A stretch of 64,000 bases of DNA from Halovulum sp039180525 (lineage in GTDB: Bacteria > Pseudomonadota > Alphaproteobacteria > Rhodobacterales > Rhodobacteraceae). Of the stretch, positions 8,483 to 17,084 are shown piece by piece; within the stretch, counting starts at the first letter, position 1, and each line of letters opens with the position of its first letter. The notes beneath the pieces were generated by a model, which was given only the letters and a program-made list of their open reading frames with translations, was not told the DNA's origin and did no database searches. The translations under genes were made by a program, and so were the position numbers. The DNA is taken from positions 6,646 to 70,645 of the forward strand of contig JBCDDF010000012.1 of assembly GCA_039180525.1 (NCBI GenBank), written 5' to 3'.

Positions 8483-9214
8483 ATGACTGAGGAAACGGTT
8501 TGGGTGTCGACCGCGCTTCACGAGTCGGAGCTGATGTCCTTTCATTGGCTGGAGCCAGAAGACATCTCACGCGAACACATGCGCGGCGGCGGATTCCCGA
8601 ATTTCCGGGGTGAGGTGCTGTCTGCGGAATACTTCCCCACCGCGCTCTACTGGAACGCCGGGCATAAGCGGAAAAAGGCGCTGCCGATGGTGTTCCAGGC
8701 CGAAGGTCGCCCCATCGTGCGCGAGGACTTCGCCCAGATCTGGCGTCAGCACGACGCGGGCGCCGGCAACATCTACCCGGTCAAACTATTCCAGAACAAC
8801 AAGAAAACCCTGATCGAGGGTAGCTACTACTGCCTGAACTTCGGCCAGGCGAAGAACGTGATCGATGCCGAGCAGTCCAATGTGACAACTCACAAGGGAA
8901 TATTGGTGGACACGCACCGGCCGAAATACGACGCGCAACCTGGGGACATTGTGGTCAGCGCCGCGGCCCTCGGCGGTCCGGATATCTGGGTCGATCCGAG
9001 TGTGAGAGGCGCTTTCTTCGTCTCTGAGGCGATGCGCAACGCCTTCCACGCCGCAAAACTCGACCGCGCACTGTATCTGACACCCTGCCGCCTGCTGCCC
9101 TGAACCCAGAGGTCCCGGGGCAAGCCCGGGACGGTTCGCCCCTGAAACGGTGAGACCGCCAAGCAAACGCTCCGGGGGAGCGTTCGCAGGTCGAACCCGA
9201 GACGCGTTTTCAGG
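8276..9214 (+). repeat. Direct repeat, copy 2 (939 bp; partner 5701-6639)
   Basis: Gap-free match to 5701-6639. Here the block is embedded in an intact membrane-protein gene at its left edge, which suggests that this is the source copy. The two copies flank the M20 peptidase gene, so recombination between them could delete or amplify the peptidase gene. Confidence 0.85.
8483..9103 (+). CDS. Imm11-like (DUF1629) protein, copy 2
   Basis: The 206-residue paralogue of the product at 5908-6528 has the same family landmarks (GAGNIYPVKLFQNNKKTLIE, YYCLNFGQAKNVIDAEQSNV, DIWVDPSVRGAFFVSE). The two proteins agree almost everywhere from about residue 65 onward but differ strongly between residues 27 and 55 (here EDISREHMRGGGFPNF where copy 1 has ENPSSEVLQGGARPNL). 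Such a localised difference would fit paralogous immunity proteins with changed partner specificity, but no toxin is visible. It is cotranscribed with the upstream membrane-protein gene by layout. Confidence 0.6.
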   Translation: MTEETVWVSTALHESELMSFHWLEPEDISREHMRGGGFPNFRGEVLSAEYFPTALYWNAGHKRKKALPMVFQAEGRPIVREDFAQIWRQHDAGAGNIYPVKLFQNNKKTLIEGSYYCLNFGQAKNVIDAEQSNVTTHKGILVDTHRPKYDAQPGDIVVSAAALGGPDIWVDPSVRGAFFVSEAMRNAFHAAKLDRALYLTPCRLLP

Positions 9215-9267
9215 ACGGGGACAGGGCTTCGCCCGTTCGCCCCTGAAACGCTCCACCGGAGCGTTTC
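9112..9267. repeat. Three REP-like hairpins after Imm11 copy 2
   Basis: 9112-9132 is GTCCCGGG-GCAAG-CCCGGGAC. 9163-9187 is the same GCnAACGCTCC-GGG-GGAGCGTTnGC hairpin as at 6588, with one decayed pair. 9245-9267 is GAAACGCTCC-ACC-GGAGCGTTTC, a variant also found at 45401-45423. They fill the space between the convergent Imm11-like gene and the peroxidase gene. Confidence 0.7.
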
Positions 9268-9278
9268 CAGGACGGGGC

Positions 9279-9315
9279 TCACTCATTGTTCCCCAGACAT
9301 CCCCGCCGGAGGCAA
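9279..9315. repeat. Dispersed 37-nt repeat (diverged copy)
   Basis: The segment matches the right half of the 37-nt repeat at 40901-40937 and 26114-26150 (TTGTTCCnC...TCCCCGCCGGAGGCA). It lies just downstream of the peroxidase gene. A partial copy is also seen near 24875-24900. Confidence 0.5.
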
Positions 9316-9345
9316 GAAATCTCTGTCTCTGCTGAACTCTGCCCG

Positions 9346-12171
9346 TCACACCGGCGCGCGCACACGCCACGGCGCAAAGGCGCTTTGGTCGCGGGGGATC
9401 ACCGTCGCCAGATCCGGGAAGTGCCGTAGGATCACGCTGGTCAGCGTGTTCTCCGCCACCCATTGGATCCCCAGCGGCGAATAGATCTCCGGCCGGTAGT
9501 CCACGGTCAGGAAACGGTCGGACTGGATCCGCCGCGTCGCCATCAGGATGAAGATCCGGAACGAGGTCTCGGAGAACCCGAACCCCGGCGGCGGCGCCTC
9601 AGAGAACAGACCCACCATCGTGTCCACTTTGTCCAGCGAGCCATAGATGTCGCGCAACAGCCGCACGTCTTCGGGATCCTGGGTGATGTCCTCCCAATGA
9701 CGGATCGGGGGTTTGTGCAGCCCCTCGCGGAACTTGTTGTAGCGCGGCAGCCCGCGCGAGCGTTCGCGCATGATGTCGACCACCGACAGATCGATCCGCT
9801 CGATCCCTTCGGCCGTGTCGCGGGTGAAATGGCGCAGCGCGTCGGGATAGTTATGCAGCCGGATCGCGCCGGGATGGGCGGTGCCGAAGGAATAGAGCGT
9901 GTTCTGAAGCCCAAAGCGGCGCATGACGTCACCGGTCTTGCGGCCCTGAAGCGCGTCGAACTTCAGCGCCTCGATCAGCCCGCCATGCATCGAGTCGCAC
10001 AAGCGGAAGTCATCGGGCAACAGCGGGTGCAGGCGGTAGACGGTGACGAAATCCTCGGTCAGCGAATAGGGCGCCGCGTGGTGGTCGGGCAGCGTGTCGA
10101 GGATCCCCTTCATCGCGTGGGTGTCGGCGAACCAGGCGCCCAGCCAGGACAGCCCGTCCTTGGGCCCCGACCAGTTCGCGTTCAGCGCCAGATCGATCGC
10201 GCCATGGGCCAGGATCGCCGGTGTCCACTCCACGGTGTGGATCTTGGCGATCAGGGCCGAAACCACCAGCCGCGCGGTATGATAGAGCCGCATATCGTCC
10301 CAGTCGGGATAGTTGCGCTGCAACTCATCGACCACCGCATTGTGTTCGCGCGCGAACAGCGTGTGCATGATCGACAGGCCCAGCCACCAGCTTTCGTTGA
10401 AGCCAGAGACCTCTTGGCCCGAGATGTTCTGCGGCAGATAGCCGTCATCGAGCCGGAACCGCGGCCCCGCCAGAAGGCTCATGGCGCGATCTTCGTTGGA
10501 ACCATAGACCTCCGACCCATCCCACCAATGCGACACCTTGTTGGGAAAGGTGATCGGCAGATTGGCGGTCTCGTCGGCGGATTTGTCGCCGGCGATCCGC
10601 ATCTCGCGCTCTTCCGGGCCGTCGGGCGTATTGCGCCAGGTGCGGCCCTCGGGCATCGGCACGATCAAATCCTTGCGGCCCAGTGGATAACGCGCGTGCT
10701 GCACCCAGTCATGGGCCTGGAACTGGATCCAGGCGGCAGCGAGGACGTTGAGCGAGGTGGCGGGCAGGAAGGACTTGCGCGCCAGCAATTCCTCGCTGAT
10801 CCGGATCGGGTCGGGCGTGTGCAGAAGCTCCGGCCGCGGGTCGGGCGGCATATTGCGCCCGAAAACGGCGCCCACGCGGCCCATTTCCGGGTCCGACAGG
10901 TCGTTCATCGTGCCATCGAAGGTGCGGCGATAGCGCACCTCCTCGGGGATCGGCGCCGGCGGCTGGTGCGGCTGCGGCACCTGCGGATGGGTGTTGCGGT
11001 CGATCAGGTTCTCCGCCCGCAACTGATGGCGGTACATCGCCAGATTGAACAGCGCGATATGATCTGGGAACCTGAACCACTCGATGCGGCGGTTCAGCAC
11101 CCGGAACAGCGCCGAAAGCGTGCCGATGACGACCTTGTTGCGCATTGGGACGGGTTCGTGAAAGCGGGTGCCGTTTCGGTGGCTTTCTGCCGCGTGCAGA
11201 ATGGGTTGCAGCCCGCGGTTGAAGTTTCCCAAGGGGCGAAAATCGTCCAGGGCGTGCCAGGGCGTGAAGGCAAGCGTCTCCACTTTGGCCGCGGTCACCT
11301 GGCCATCGGCGCCGGTGATGTCCTGACGGGGAATGGTCAGCCGCCCGATAGGGTCGACACTGGCCGAAGACCAGGCGATGGAGGCGTCCTCAACGGGTGT
11401 CTTCTCCTGGTTCTGGAACCGCAGCACGCACAACTCGAAAACCACATCCGCCGCCGCCAGGCGCGTGGCAAGTTCAGTCGCCAGATAGTTGGGATCCTTG
11501 ACCTTTGGCGCCGGCCCTGCCGCCGCTTCCGGCACCGGGCGCAGCAACAGGCGGACCGGACCGGCGGCGCCCCAAAGATGCGCCCCCAGCGTCCAAAAGC
11601 TTTCCGTTGCAAGGCTGGCGGGCAGCCGCGACGGCGGGCGCAGCGCGCGCATGGCCCGTGCGGCCTCCGCCGGACCAAGCGCCAGGGCCAGGTGCCACGC
11701 GCGCAGCCCGCGGGGCGCCTGCGCGGCGCGCGCCGTGGCCACGAACTGCCGCGCGGTCCGCGCCGGGTGCGCCGAACGGGTTTCGAACACGAAATCCTGC
11801 ACACCCTCTGGCAACTGCAGGCGCAGCGCGGCGGCGCGGAAATCCGGTACCGCATCCGCCTGAGAGATCCCGGCTCCATTGGCCAGCCGCAGGGTGGCGG
11901 CGAAACGCGCGCCGGGCTGCCAGGGCCCCTGCACCAAATCCGGCGGCATGTCACTGCGCAACGTCACCTGCGCGTCGGTCACGCCCAAATGCGGCTTGGC
12001 GTGCATGACCCGGTCCAGCCGCAACGCGCCGCCGCGCGCCTTGGCCGCAAGCTGCACCGCCATTATGTCCTTCGAAAGCTGGTCGAAGGCCGCGAATTCG
12101 TCGTCGCGCACGCGCTCCCACTGAGTCGCGTCAACCGGTGGTCTGGAACGTGGGTTGGAACTGTCGAGCAT
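9346..12171 (-). CDS. Catalase-like / animal haem peroxidase fusion, probable fatty-acid dioxygenase
   Basis: The 941-residue protein has two parts. Residues ~30-310 resemble a catalase core (HAKPHLGVTDAQVTLRSDMP, ATLRLANGAG, DFVFETRSAHPARTARQFVA). Residues ~380-930 form an animal haem peroxidase domain of the cyclooxygenase/alpha-dioxygenase type. There the distal haem His is H487 (FQAHDWVQH), and Y712 and H715 occur in VYRLHPLLPDDF, which mirrors the Tyr-x-x-His arrangement of the radical-forming Tyr and proximal His of cyclooxygenases. A fatty-acid dioxygenase making oxylipins is therefore likely; a plain peroxidase is the alternative. The ATG at 12171 is preferred over one at 12222 because AGGAG lies upstream. 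It is divergent from the ceramide locus. No signal peptide is seen. Confidence 0.82.
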   Translation of the reverse strand: MLDSSNPRSRPPVDATQWERVRDDEFAAFDQLSKDIMAVQLAAKARGGALRLDRVMHAKPHLGVTDAQVTLRSDMPPDLVQGPWQPGARFAATLRLANGAGISQADAVPDFRAAALRLQLPEGVQDFVFETRSAHPARTARQFVATARAAQAPRGLRAWHLALALGPAEAARAMRALRPPSRLPASLATESFWTLGAHLWGAAGPVRLLLRPVPEAAAGPAPKVKDPNYLATELATRLAAADVVFELCVLRFQNQEKTPVEDASIAWSSASVDPIGRLTIPRQDITGADGQVTAAKVETLAFTPWHALDDFRPLGNFNRGLQPILHAAESHRNGTRFHEPVPMRNKVVIGTLSALFRVLNRRIEWFRFPDHIALFNLAMYRHQLRAENLIDRNTHPQVPQPHQPPAPIPEEVRYRRTFDGTMNDLSDPEMGRVGAVFGRNMPPDPRPELLHTPDPIRISEELLARKSFLPATSLNVLAAAWIQFQAHDWVQHARYPLGRKDLIVPMPEGRTWRNTPDGPEEREMRIAGDKSADETANLPITFPNKVSHWWDGSEVYGSNEDRAMSLLAGPRFRLDDGYLPQNISGQEVSGFNESWWLGLSIMHTLFAREHNAVVDELQRNYPDWDDMRLYHTARLVVSALIAKIHTVEWTPAILAHGAIDLALNANWSGPKDGLSWLGAWFADTHAMKGILDTLPDHHAAPYSLTEDFVTVYRLHPLLPDDFRLCDSMHGGLIEALKFDALQGRKTGDVMRRFGLQNTLYSFGTAHPGAIRLHNYPDALRHFTRDTAEGIERIDLSVVDIMRERSRGLPRYNKFREGLHKPPIRHWEDITQDPEDVRLLRDIYGSLDKVDTMVGLFSEAPPPGFGFSETSFRIFILMATRRIQSDRFLTVDYRPEIYSPLGIQWVAENTLTSVILRHFPDLATVIPRDQSAFAPWRVRAPV

Positions 12172-12470
12172 CGATCCGGTTCTCCTGCGGTCCACCTGTG
12201 CCGCGCAGTGTCTATGGCTCACGGCTCAGGTCAAGGGACGTCACAGGGACGTGCGCCCGGGTGTGCCCCGCCGCGCCGCATCGATAGGCGTCAGCGGTGC
12301 ACCGCGTGCAGCGGCGGCGCATGTGGCGGGGGTATCGCCGAAAAGGCCACACTTGCCCTGGCCGATGCCGCACAGCCCTTGTCACCGCCGGGGAAAGTGA
12401 CTTTACAAGGCGTAAATGCGCGCCCGACCCGAGGCGCATCACAGGTGTGAGGCCAGGGAGCAGACCAAGA
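12172..12470. promoter_or_regulatory. Divergent intergenic region between the peroxidase fusion and the acyl-ACP synthetase
   Basis: This 299-bp stretch holds no credible gene and must contain the start signals of both flanking genes. The sequence before the synthetase gene (TTGTCACC ... TTTACAAGG near 12378-12410) is less GC-rich, but I cannot assign promoter hexamers with confidence. Shared control of the dioxygenase and the ceramide genes is possible. Confidence 0.4.
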
Positions 12471-14204
12471 GTGCAAACGCCGACCCCGACCGAACCCGGC
12501 ATCCCCAACCGCGCCGGCACGTTCGCGACCTTGACCGAAGCCCTGGATTACGGCGCCACTGGCGTCACCGGGCTCAACTATCATGACGGCCGCGGCACCC
12601 TGACCGAGGTGCTGGCCTATCGCGACCTGGCCGATCAGGCCCGCGCCCTGGGCGCGCGGATGTATGCGCTGGGTCTGGAACCGGGCGACCGCGTCGGCCT
12701 GGTGGCGGAGACCGAGGCCGATTTCGCCCGCGCCTTCATGGCCTGTCTTTATGCCGGACTGATCCCCTGCCCCATGCCGCTGCCTGCCGCCTTTGGCGCG
12801 CGCGACGCATACCGTGACCAGATCCAGCGCATCGCGCTGGTGGCTGACAGTGCCGCGGTGATCGTGGCAGAGGCCTATGCCGCCCGCGTAGAGGATGCGC
12901 TGCGCGACCTGCCGGGCCTGACCAAGAACCTGTTCGTCGGCCCGCTGGGCGCGTTGCCGCCAGCCGGCCCCGTGGACTTGCCGACCCCGCATCCCGATGG
13001 GCTGGCTTATCTGCAGTTTTCCTCCGGCACCACCAGTGCGCCCAAGGGCATCGCGATCACCCATCGGGCGCTGGCGGCCAATCTGAGGGGTATGATTTGC
13101 GACGCGCTGATGATCGGCTCCCATGATCGTGCGGTCAGTTGGCTGCCCTATTATCACGACATGGGGCTGGTCGGCTGCATGCTGGTGCCGATCGGCGCGC
13201 AGATGTCGGCAGACTACATGGCCACCCGCGATTTCGTCCGCCGCCCGGGCCTGTGGCCGGTGATGATCAGCCGCGCGAAGGCCACGCTGGCCTATTCGCC
13301 CTCCTTCGGGTTTGAACTGGCCGCCCGTCGGAACCGCCTGTCGGAGACGCTCGATCTGTCCAGTTGGCGCATCGCCGGCATCGGTGGCGATATGGTCAAG
13401 GCGGCCAATCTGCGCGTGTTTTGCGATGCGTTCGAGCCACACGGCTTCGATCCCAGTGCCTTTACGCCCAGCTACGGCATGGCCGAGGTCACGCTGTCGA
13501 TGTGCTTTTCGCCCCAGGGGTCCGGCTGCCGCACCGAGCGGCTGGATCTGGATGCTCTGGCCCGGGGCGATGCGCTCAAGTGCGGTGAGGACGCGCCGCG
13601 CAATCGCGAGTTTGCTTTGTGCGGTCCCGCACTGCCCGGCCACGCGGTGGAGATCCGCGGCGGCGATGGCGCGGCGCTGCCGACACGGCGAATCGGCCGC
13701 GTGCATGCCAAAGGCCCCTCGCTGATGCAGGGGTATTACGGCAACCCCGCCGCGACGGCGGAGGTGCTGAGCGCCGATGGATGGCTCGATACTGGCGATC
13801 TGGGCTATCTGACCGAGGATGGCGAATTGGTGCTGACCGGCCGCGGCAAGGATCTGATCATCGTCAATGGCCGCAATATCTGGCCGCAGGACATCGAGTG
13901 GACCATCGAAAAGCAGCTTGATGGCATCCGCGAAGGCGGTGTGGCAGCGTTCGGCATGCTGAACGGCGCCGGCGAAGGCGGCGATGGCGAGGAAGAGGTG
14001 ACGGTGGTGATCGAATGCCGTACCTCTCAGCCCGATGGGCGCGATGCGCTGCGCTCGGGCGCAGATGCGCTGGTGCGCGAGATGCATGGCGTGGCGCCCA
14101 ATATCGTCTTGTCGAAACCGGGGCGGCTGCCGCGCACGACTTCGGGCAAGCTGAGCCGGGCGCAGGCGCGCGAGATCTATCGGGCCGGCGGTTTCGACTT
14201 GTGA
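12471..14204 (+). CDS. aasR: Fatty acyl-AMP/acyl-ACP synthetase of the ceramide pathway
   Basis: The 577-residue adenylate-forming enzyme is of the fatty acyl-AMP ligase type. The ATP/AMP-binding P-loop is at about 183-198 (FSSGTTSAPKGIAITH), followed by SWLPYYHDMGLVG, the YGMAE motif (SYGMAEVTLS), GWLDTGDLGYL, GRGKDLIIVNGRNIWPQDIE and the C-terminal catalytic Lys region (RTTSGKLSR). In Caulobacter the equivalent enzyme loads fatty acid onto the dedicated carrier protein AcpR for serine palmitoyltransferase; the same role is inferred here because acpR, cerR and spt follow. The GTG at 12471 is chosen for its upstream AGGGAG. The stop overlaps the cerR GTG by four bases. Confidence 0.85.
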   Translation: MQTPTPTEPGIPNRAGTFATLTEALDYGATGVTGLNYHDGRGTLTEVLAYRDLADQARALGARMYALGLEPGDRVGLVAETEADFARAFMACLYAGLIPCPMPLPAAFGARDAYRDQIQRIALVADSAAVIVAEAYAARVEDALRDLPGLTKNLFVGPLGALPPAGPVDLPTPHPDGLAYLQFSSGTTSAPKGIAITHRALAANLRGMICDALMIGSHDRAVSWLPYYHDMGLVGCMLVPIGAQMSADYMATRDFVRRPGLWPVMISRAKATLAYSPSFGFELAARRNRLSETLDLSSWRIAGIGGDMVKAANLRVFCDAFEPHGFDPSAFTPSYGMAEVTLSMCFSPQGSGCRTERLDLDALARGDALKCGEDAPRNREFALCGPALPGHAVEIRGGDGAALPTRRIGRVHAKGPSLMQGYYGNPAATAEVLSADGWLDTGDLGYLTEDGELVLTGRGKDLIIVNGRNIWPQDIEWTIEKQLDGIREGGVAAFGMLNGAGEGGDGEEEVTVVIECRTSQPDGRDALRSGADALVREMHGVAPNIVLSKPGRLPRTTSGKLSRAQAREIYRAGGFDL

Positions 14205-15148
14205 CGCGCCGCGCCGCGGTCACCGGCGGCACCGGGTTTCTGGGAACGCATCTGATCCGCCTGCTGGCGGAGGCCGGCTGGCAGATCCGCATGCTGGCGC
14301 GGCGTTGGCCGCGGCCGCAGGCGGGCGCCATGCCGGTGGACCTGGTGCCCGGCGGATTGCGCGATGCGGAGGCGCTGGCGCGGCTGGTGCAGGGGGCGGA
14401 TGCGGTGTTTCACCTGGCCGGCGCGGTCGCCGCGACCAACCGGGCCGGGTTCTTCGCCGCCAATGCCAGCGGCGCACAGGCGGTCGCACAGGCCTGGCGG
14501 GATCACGCCCCGCAGGCGCATTTCGTCCTTGTGTCCTCGCTGGCGGCGCGTCTGCCGGAAGTGTCGCACTATGCCGCCTCCAAAGCGGCCGGAGAGCAGG
14601 CGGTCGCGGATCTGGCGCCGGATCGGGCGCGGCTGACCATCCTGCGCCCGGGCGCGATCTATGGCCCCGGCGACCGCGCCACGCTGCCGCTGTTTCGTGC
14701 CGCGGCTTGGCCGGTTCAGCCGATGCTCGCCGCGCCCAACGCCCGGGTCGCGGTGCTGCATGTGACCGACGCCGCGCGCGCAGTGCTGGCCGCGGCCGAA
14801 CCCGCCCTGCCGCCCGGCCGCTACGAACTGGCCGACGATCGGACAGAAGGGCATGCATGGGCGGATCTGCTGGCGGCCGTCCGGGCCGCTGCGGGACGCG
14901 GGGCACCGCGTGCGGTCCGGGTGCCGACGCCGGTTCTGCGCCTGTTGGGGGCCGCGGGCGGCGCCTGGAGCGGTATGTCGGGACAGCCGGTGATGCTGAC
15001 GGGCCAGAAGGTGCGTGAAATCTTGCAGCCCGATTGGGGGTCACATCCACGTGCGCAACCCCCGGACCCCGCATGGCGGCCGAAAATCGAATTGAAACCG
15101 GGATTTGCCGAGACTCACGCCTGGTATCGGCAGGCAGGTTGGCTGTAG
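14201..15148 (+). CDS. cerR: NAD-dependent epimerase/dehydratase family, ceramide reductase
   Basis: The 315-residue short-chain dehydrogenase (extended family) has the Rossmann motif TGGTGFLG at residues ~8-15, catalytic Ser112/Ser113 (VLVSSLAA) and Y124-x-x-x-K128 (HYAASK). In Caulobacter the gene at this position reduces the 3-keto group of the ceramide precursor; that role is inferred from the neighbours. Translation starts at a GTG (14201) overlapping the stop of the upstream synthetase gene as GTGA, indicating coupled translation. The next gene (acpR) is separated by an unusually long low-GC leader, so cerR may end the first transcript. Confidence 0.82.
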   Translation: MTRRAAVTGGTGFLGTHLIRLLAEAGWQIRMLARRWPRPQAGAMPVDLVPGGLRDAEALARLVQGADAVFHLAGAVAATNRAGFFAANASGAQAVAQAWRDHAPQAHFVLVSSLAARLPEVSHYAASKAAGEQAVADLAPDRARLTILRPGAIYGPGDRATLPLFRAAAWPVQPMLAAPNARVAVLHVTDAARAVLAAAEPALPPGRYELADDRTEGHAWADLLAAVRAAAGRGAPRAVRVPTPVLRLLGAAGGAWSGMSGQPVMLTGQKVREILQPDWGSHPRAQPPDPAWRPKIELKPGFAETHAWYRQAGWL

Positions 15149-15513
15149 GACCGATACTCTGAAAACTGACGCAACTTTGTGCAAATTTGCTCCGCTACTG
15201 TAATAATCTGAAACATCGTCGGAAAAGAAAGCGCCGATTGATGAAAAAACCCAACAGCACTGTCACAAAGTTGAACAACGGTCTTTAAATCTTTGTCGAC
15301 TTCATAAATGGTTCGGTGCACAACATGCGACCTGGGGGCTTCGTTGGGCAAATCGGATTTCAACTCCGCGCTTGTTGCGGCGGGCGATTTCATCGCGCGG
15401 GCCGCTTCGACCGCAAAGGGTAAATCCGGTGTAGGCCAGCGCCTCAGTGATTGTTGTATAGGCAGCGGCTCCGCGATGTCGGACAGGCTGCCCAAAACTG
15501 GGGCACGTTGGGG
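15149..15513 (+). promoter_or_regulatory. Long low-GC leader upstream of acpR-spt with candidate promoter and inverted repeat
   Basis: This 365-bp gene-free stretch is clearly more AT-rich than its surroundings. TTGTGC (15177-15182) and TAATAA (15201-15206), 18 bases apart, form a candidate promoter that would leave a ~300-base leader before acpR. A perfect 10-bp inverted repeat, CAACTTTGTG (15172-15181) and CACAAAGTTG (15264-15273), brackets the promoter and could be an operator or fold in RNA. Confidence 0.4.
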
Positions 15514-15768
15514 ATGACTGAGGTGACGTCGGAAGATGCCGTGTTGCAGCGGGTGATCGAACTGATCTCGGCCAAGGTAAAGCCGGGCATCTCGGTCACG
15601 CCAGAGACGCGCATTCTGGCGGATACCAATCTCGACTCGGTCAGCGTCATGGATGCGGTGCTGGAGCTTGAGGACGAATTCGACATCACCATTCCACTCA
15701 ACAGCCTGTCTGAAGTGGAGACGGTGGAGCAACTGGCCGGCGCGGTGGAAGCGCTGGTTCAACAATAA
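15514..15768 (+). CDS. acpR: Acyl carrier protein dedicated to sphingolipid synthesis
   Basis: The 84-residue acidic protein has the carrier-protein fold landmarks, with the phosphopantetheine attachment serine at S42 (TNLDSVSVMDAVLELED). It is not the housekeeping AcpP, which has a DSLDTVEL site. Its position immediately upstream of serine palmitoyltransferase matches AcpR of Caulobacter, which presents the acyl chain to Spt. An upstream in-frame ATG (15451) is rejected because MTEVTSEDA gives the normal ACP length. The gap to spt is 44 bases, so the two are surely cotranscribed. Confidence 0.88.
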   Translation: MTEVTSEDAVLQRVIELISAKVKPGISVTPETRILADTNLDSVSVMDAVLELEDEFDITIPLNSLSEVETVEQLAGAVEALVQQ

Positions 15769-15812
15769 GGCAAGGACCTCTCGCCGTCAGGTGTGGGCAG
15801 AAGGGAAAGACA

Positions 15813-17084
15813 ATGGGACTCAAGGAACGGATCGCGGCGATCGACGCAGCTTATGGCGATCTGAAAGCGATGGGACGCGATCCCAGCGCGTTGAAATTCG
15901 AAGGCGTATGGTCGCCGACCGAAGCGACCCTAGAAGGGCGCCCGGTGATGCTGTTCGGCACGAACAACTACCTTGGCCTGAGCTTCGACAAGGGCTGTAT
16001 CGAAGCCTCGGTCGCGGCGACCTATGCCCATGGCGCGGGCACGACCGGGTCGCGCATCGCCAACGGCTCCTACGGGCTGCACAGCGCTTTGGAAAAGGAA
16101 ATCGCGGATTTCTATGACAAGCGCCGCGCGATCGTCTTTTCCACCGGGTATGTCGCCAATGTCGGCATGATCTCGGTACTCGGCGGCGCGGGCGATTACC
16201 TGCTGATCGACGCCGACAGCCACGCCTCCATCTATGACGGCTGCAAGATGTCGGATGCTCAGACGATCCGGTTCAGGCACAATTCGCCCGAGGATCTGGC
16301 CAAACGCCTGGGCCGGCTGAAGGGCACGCCCGGCGATAAGACCGTCATCGTCGAGGGCAGCTATTCGATGCTGGGCGACACGGCACCCATCGACGAGTTC
16401 GCCGCCGTCACCAAAGAGGCCGGCGACGACGTCTACCTGATGGTCGACGAAGCGCATTCGCTGGGCGTCTATGGCCCGCGCGGCCGCGGCAAGGCCGAGG
16501 CGGACGGCGTCGACGGCGATGTCGATTTCATCGTCGGCACGTTTTCCAAAAGCGTCGGCACGACCGGCGGTTACTGTGTGTCTGATCTGGAAGGGCTGGA
16601 CCGGATCCGCATGTTGTCGCGCCCTTACATGTTCACCGCCTCGATGACCCCGGGCGCGATCGCGACGGCACGGGCCGCGTTCGAGGTCATGGCCGCCGGC
16701 CGGGGGCACAAGGAACGGTTGTGGCGCAACGCCAACCATCTTTATTCCGGGGCGCAAGGCCTGGGCTTCCAGGTGGGGCCAGAGGTCAGCCCGGTGATCG
16801 CGGTCATCCTGCCCGATCCGCAAACCGCGGTGCTGCTGTGGAACAGGCTGATCGACGAGGGGATCTATACCAATATCGCGATCCCGCCGGCGACGCCGAA
16901 CAGCCTGTCTCTGCTGCGGGTGTCGGTGTCCGCTGCGCATCGGCCGGAACAGATCGACGCTGCGCTGGACGTGTTGGCCTCGGTCGGTGCCGAACTTGGC
17001 ATCGTGGCTCCGGCAGAGCGTAAGCACGCCGCCCGTGGCCGCGCTCAGTTGGAAGTCGTCACCGCAGCCGGCGCTGCAGGATAA
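15813..17084 (+). CDS. spt: Serine palmitoyltransferase (alpha-oxoamine synthase)
   Basis: Spt condenses serine with an acyl thioester to 3-ketosphinganine, the committed step of sphingolipid synthesis. The 423-residue PLP enzyme shows H137 (DADSHASIYDG), the DEAH motif at 212-215 (MVDEAHSLGVYG) and the PLP lysine K246 (VGTFSKSVGTTGGY). Other alpha-oxoamine synthases (Kbl, BioF, HemA) share the fold; the neighbouring dedicated ACP, acyl-ACP synthetase, ceramide reductase and ceramide synthase decide for Spt. AGAAGGGAAAG precedes the ATG. Its 3' end overlaps the convergent nucleotidyltransferase gene by 26 bases. Confidence 0.9.
   Translation: MGLKERIAAIDAAYGDLKAMGRDPSALKFEGVWSPTEATLEGRPVMLFGTNNYLGLSFDKGCIEASVAATYAHGAGTTGSRIANGSYGLHSALEKEIADFYDKRRAIVFSTGYVANVGMISVLGGAGDYLLIDADSHASIYDGCKMSDAQTIRFRHNSPEDLAKRLGRLKGTPGDKTVIVEGSYSMLGDTAPIDEFAAVTKEAGDDVYLMVDEAHSLGVYGPRGRGKAEADGVDGDVDFIVGTFSKSVGTTGGYCVSDLEGLDRIRMLSRPYMFTASMTPGAIATARAAFEVMAAGRGHKERLWRNANHLYSGAQGLGFQVGPEVSPVIAVILPDPQTAVLLWNRLIDEGIYTNIAIPPATPNSLSLLRVSVSAAHRPEQIDAALDVLASVGAELGIVAPAERKHAARGRAQLEVVTAAGAAG

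Noticed and set aside
9463..12450. 995-residue open frame opposite the peroxidase gene
   Set aside because: It is a shadow of a high-GC gene in the opposite strand: rich in Arg, Gln, His and Val with no domain, while the minus-strand frame shows haem-peroxidase motifs.
15813..17084. Oxoamine synthase read as glycine C-acetyltransferase (Kbl) or BioF
   Set aside because: The fold is shared, but no threonine dehydrogenase or biotin genes are near; a dedicated ACP, ceramide reductase and ceramide synthase are.
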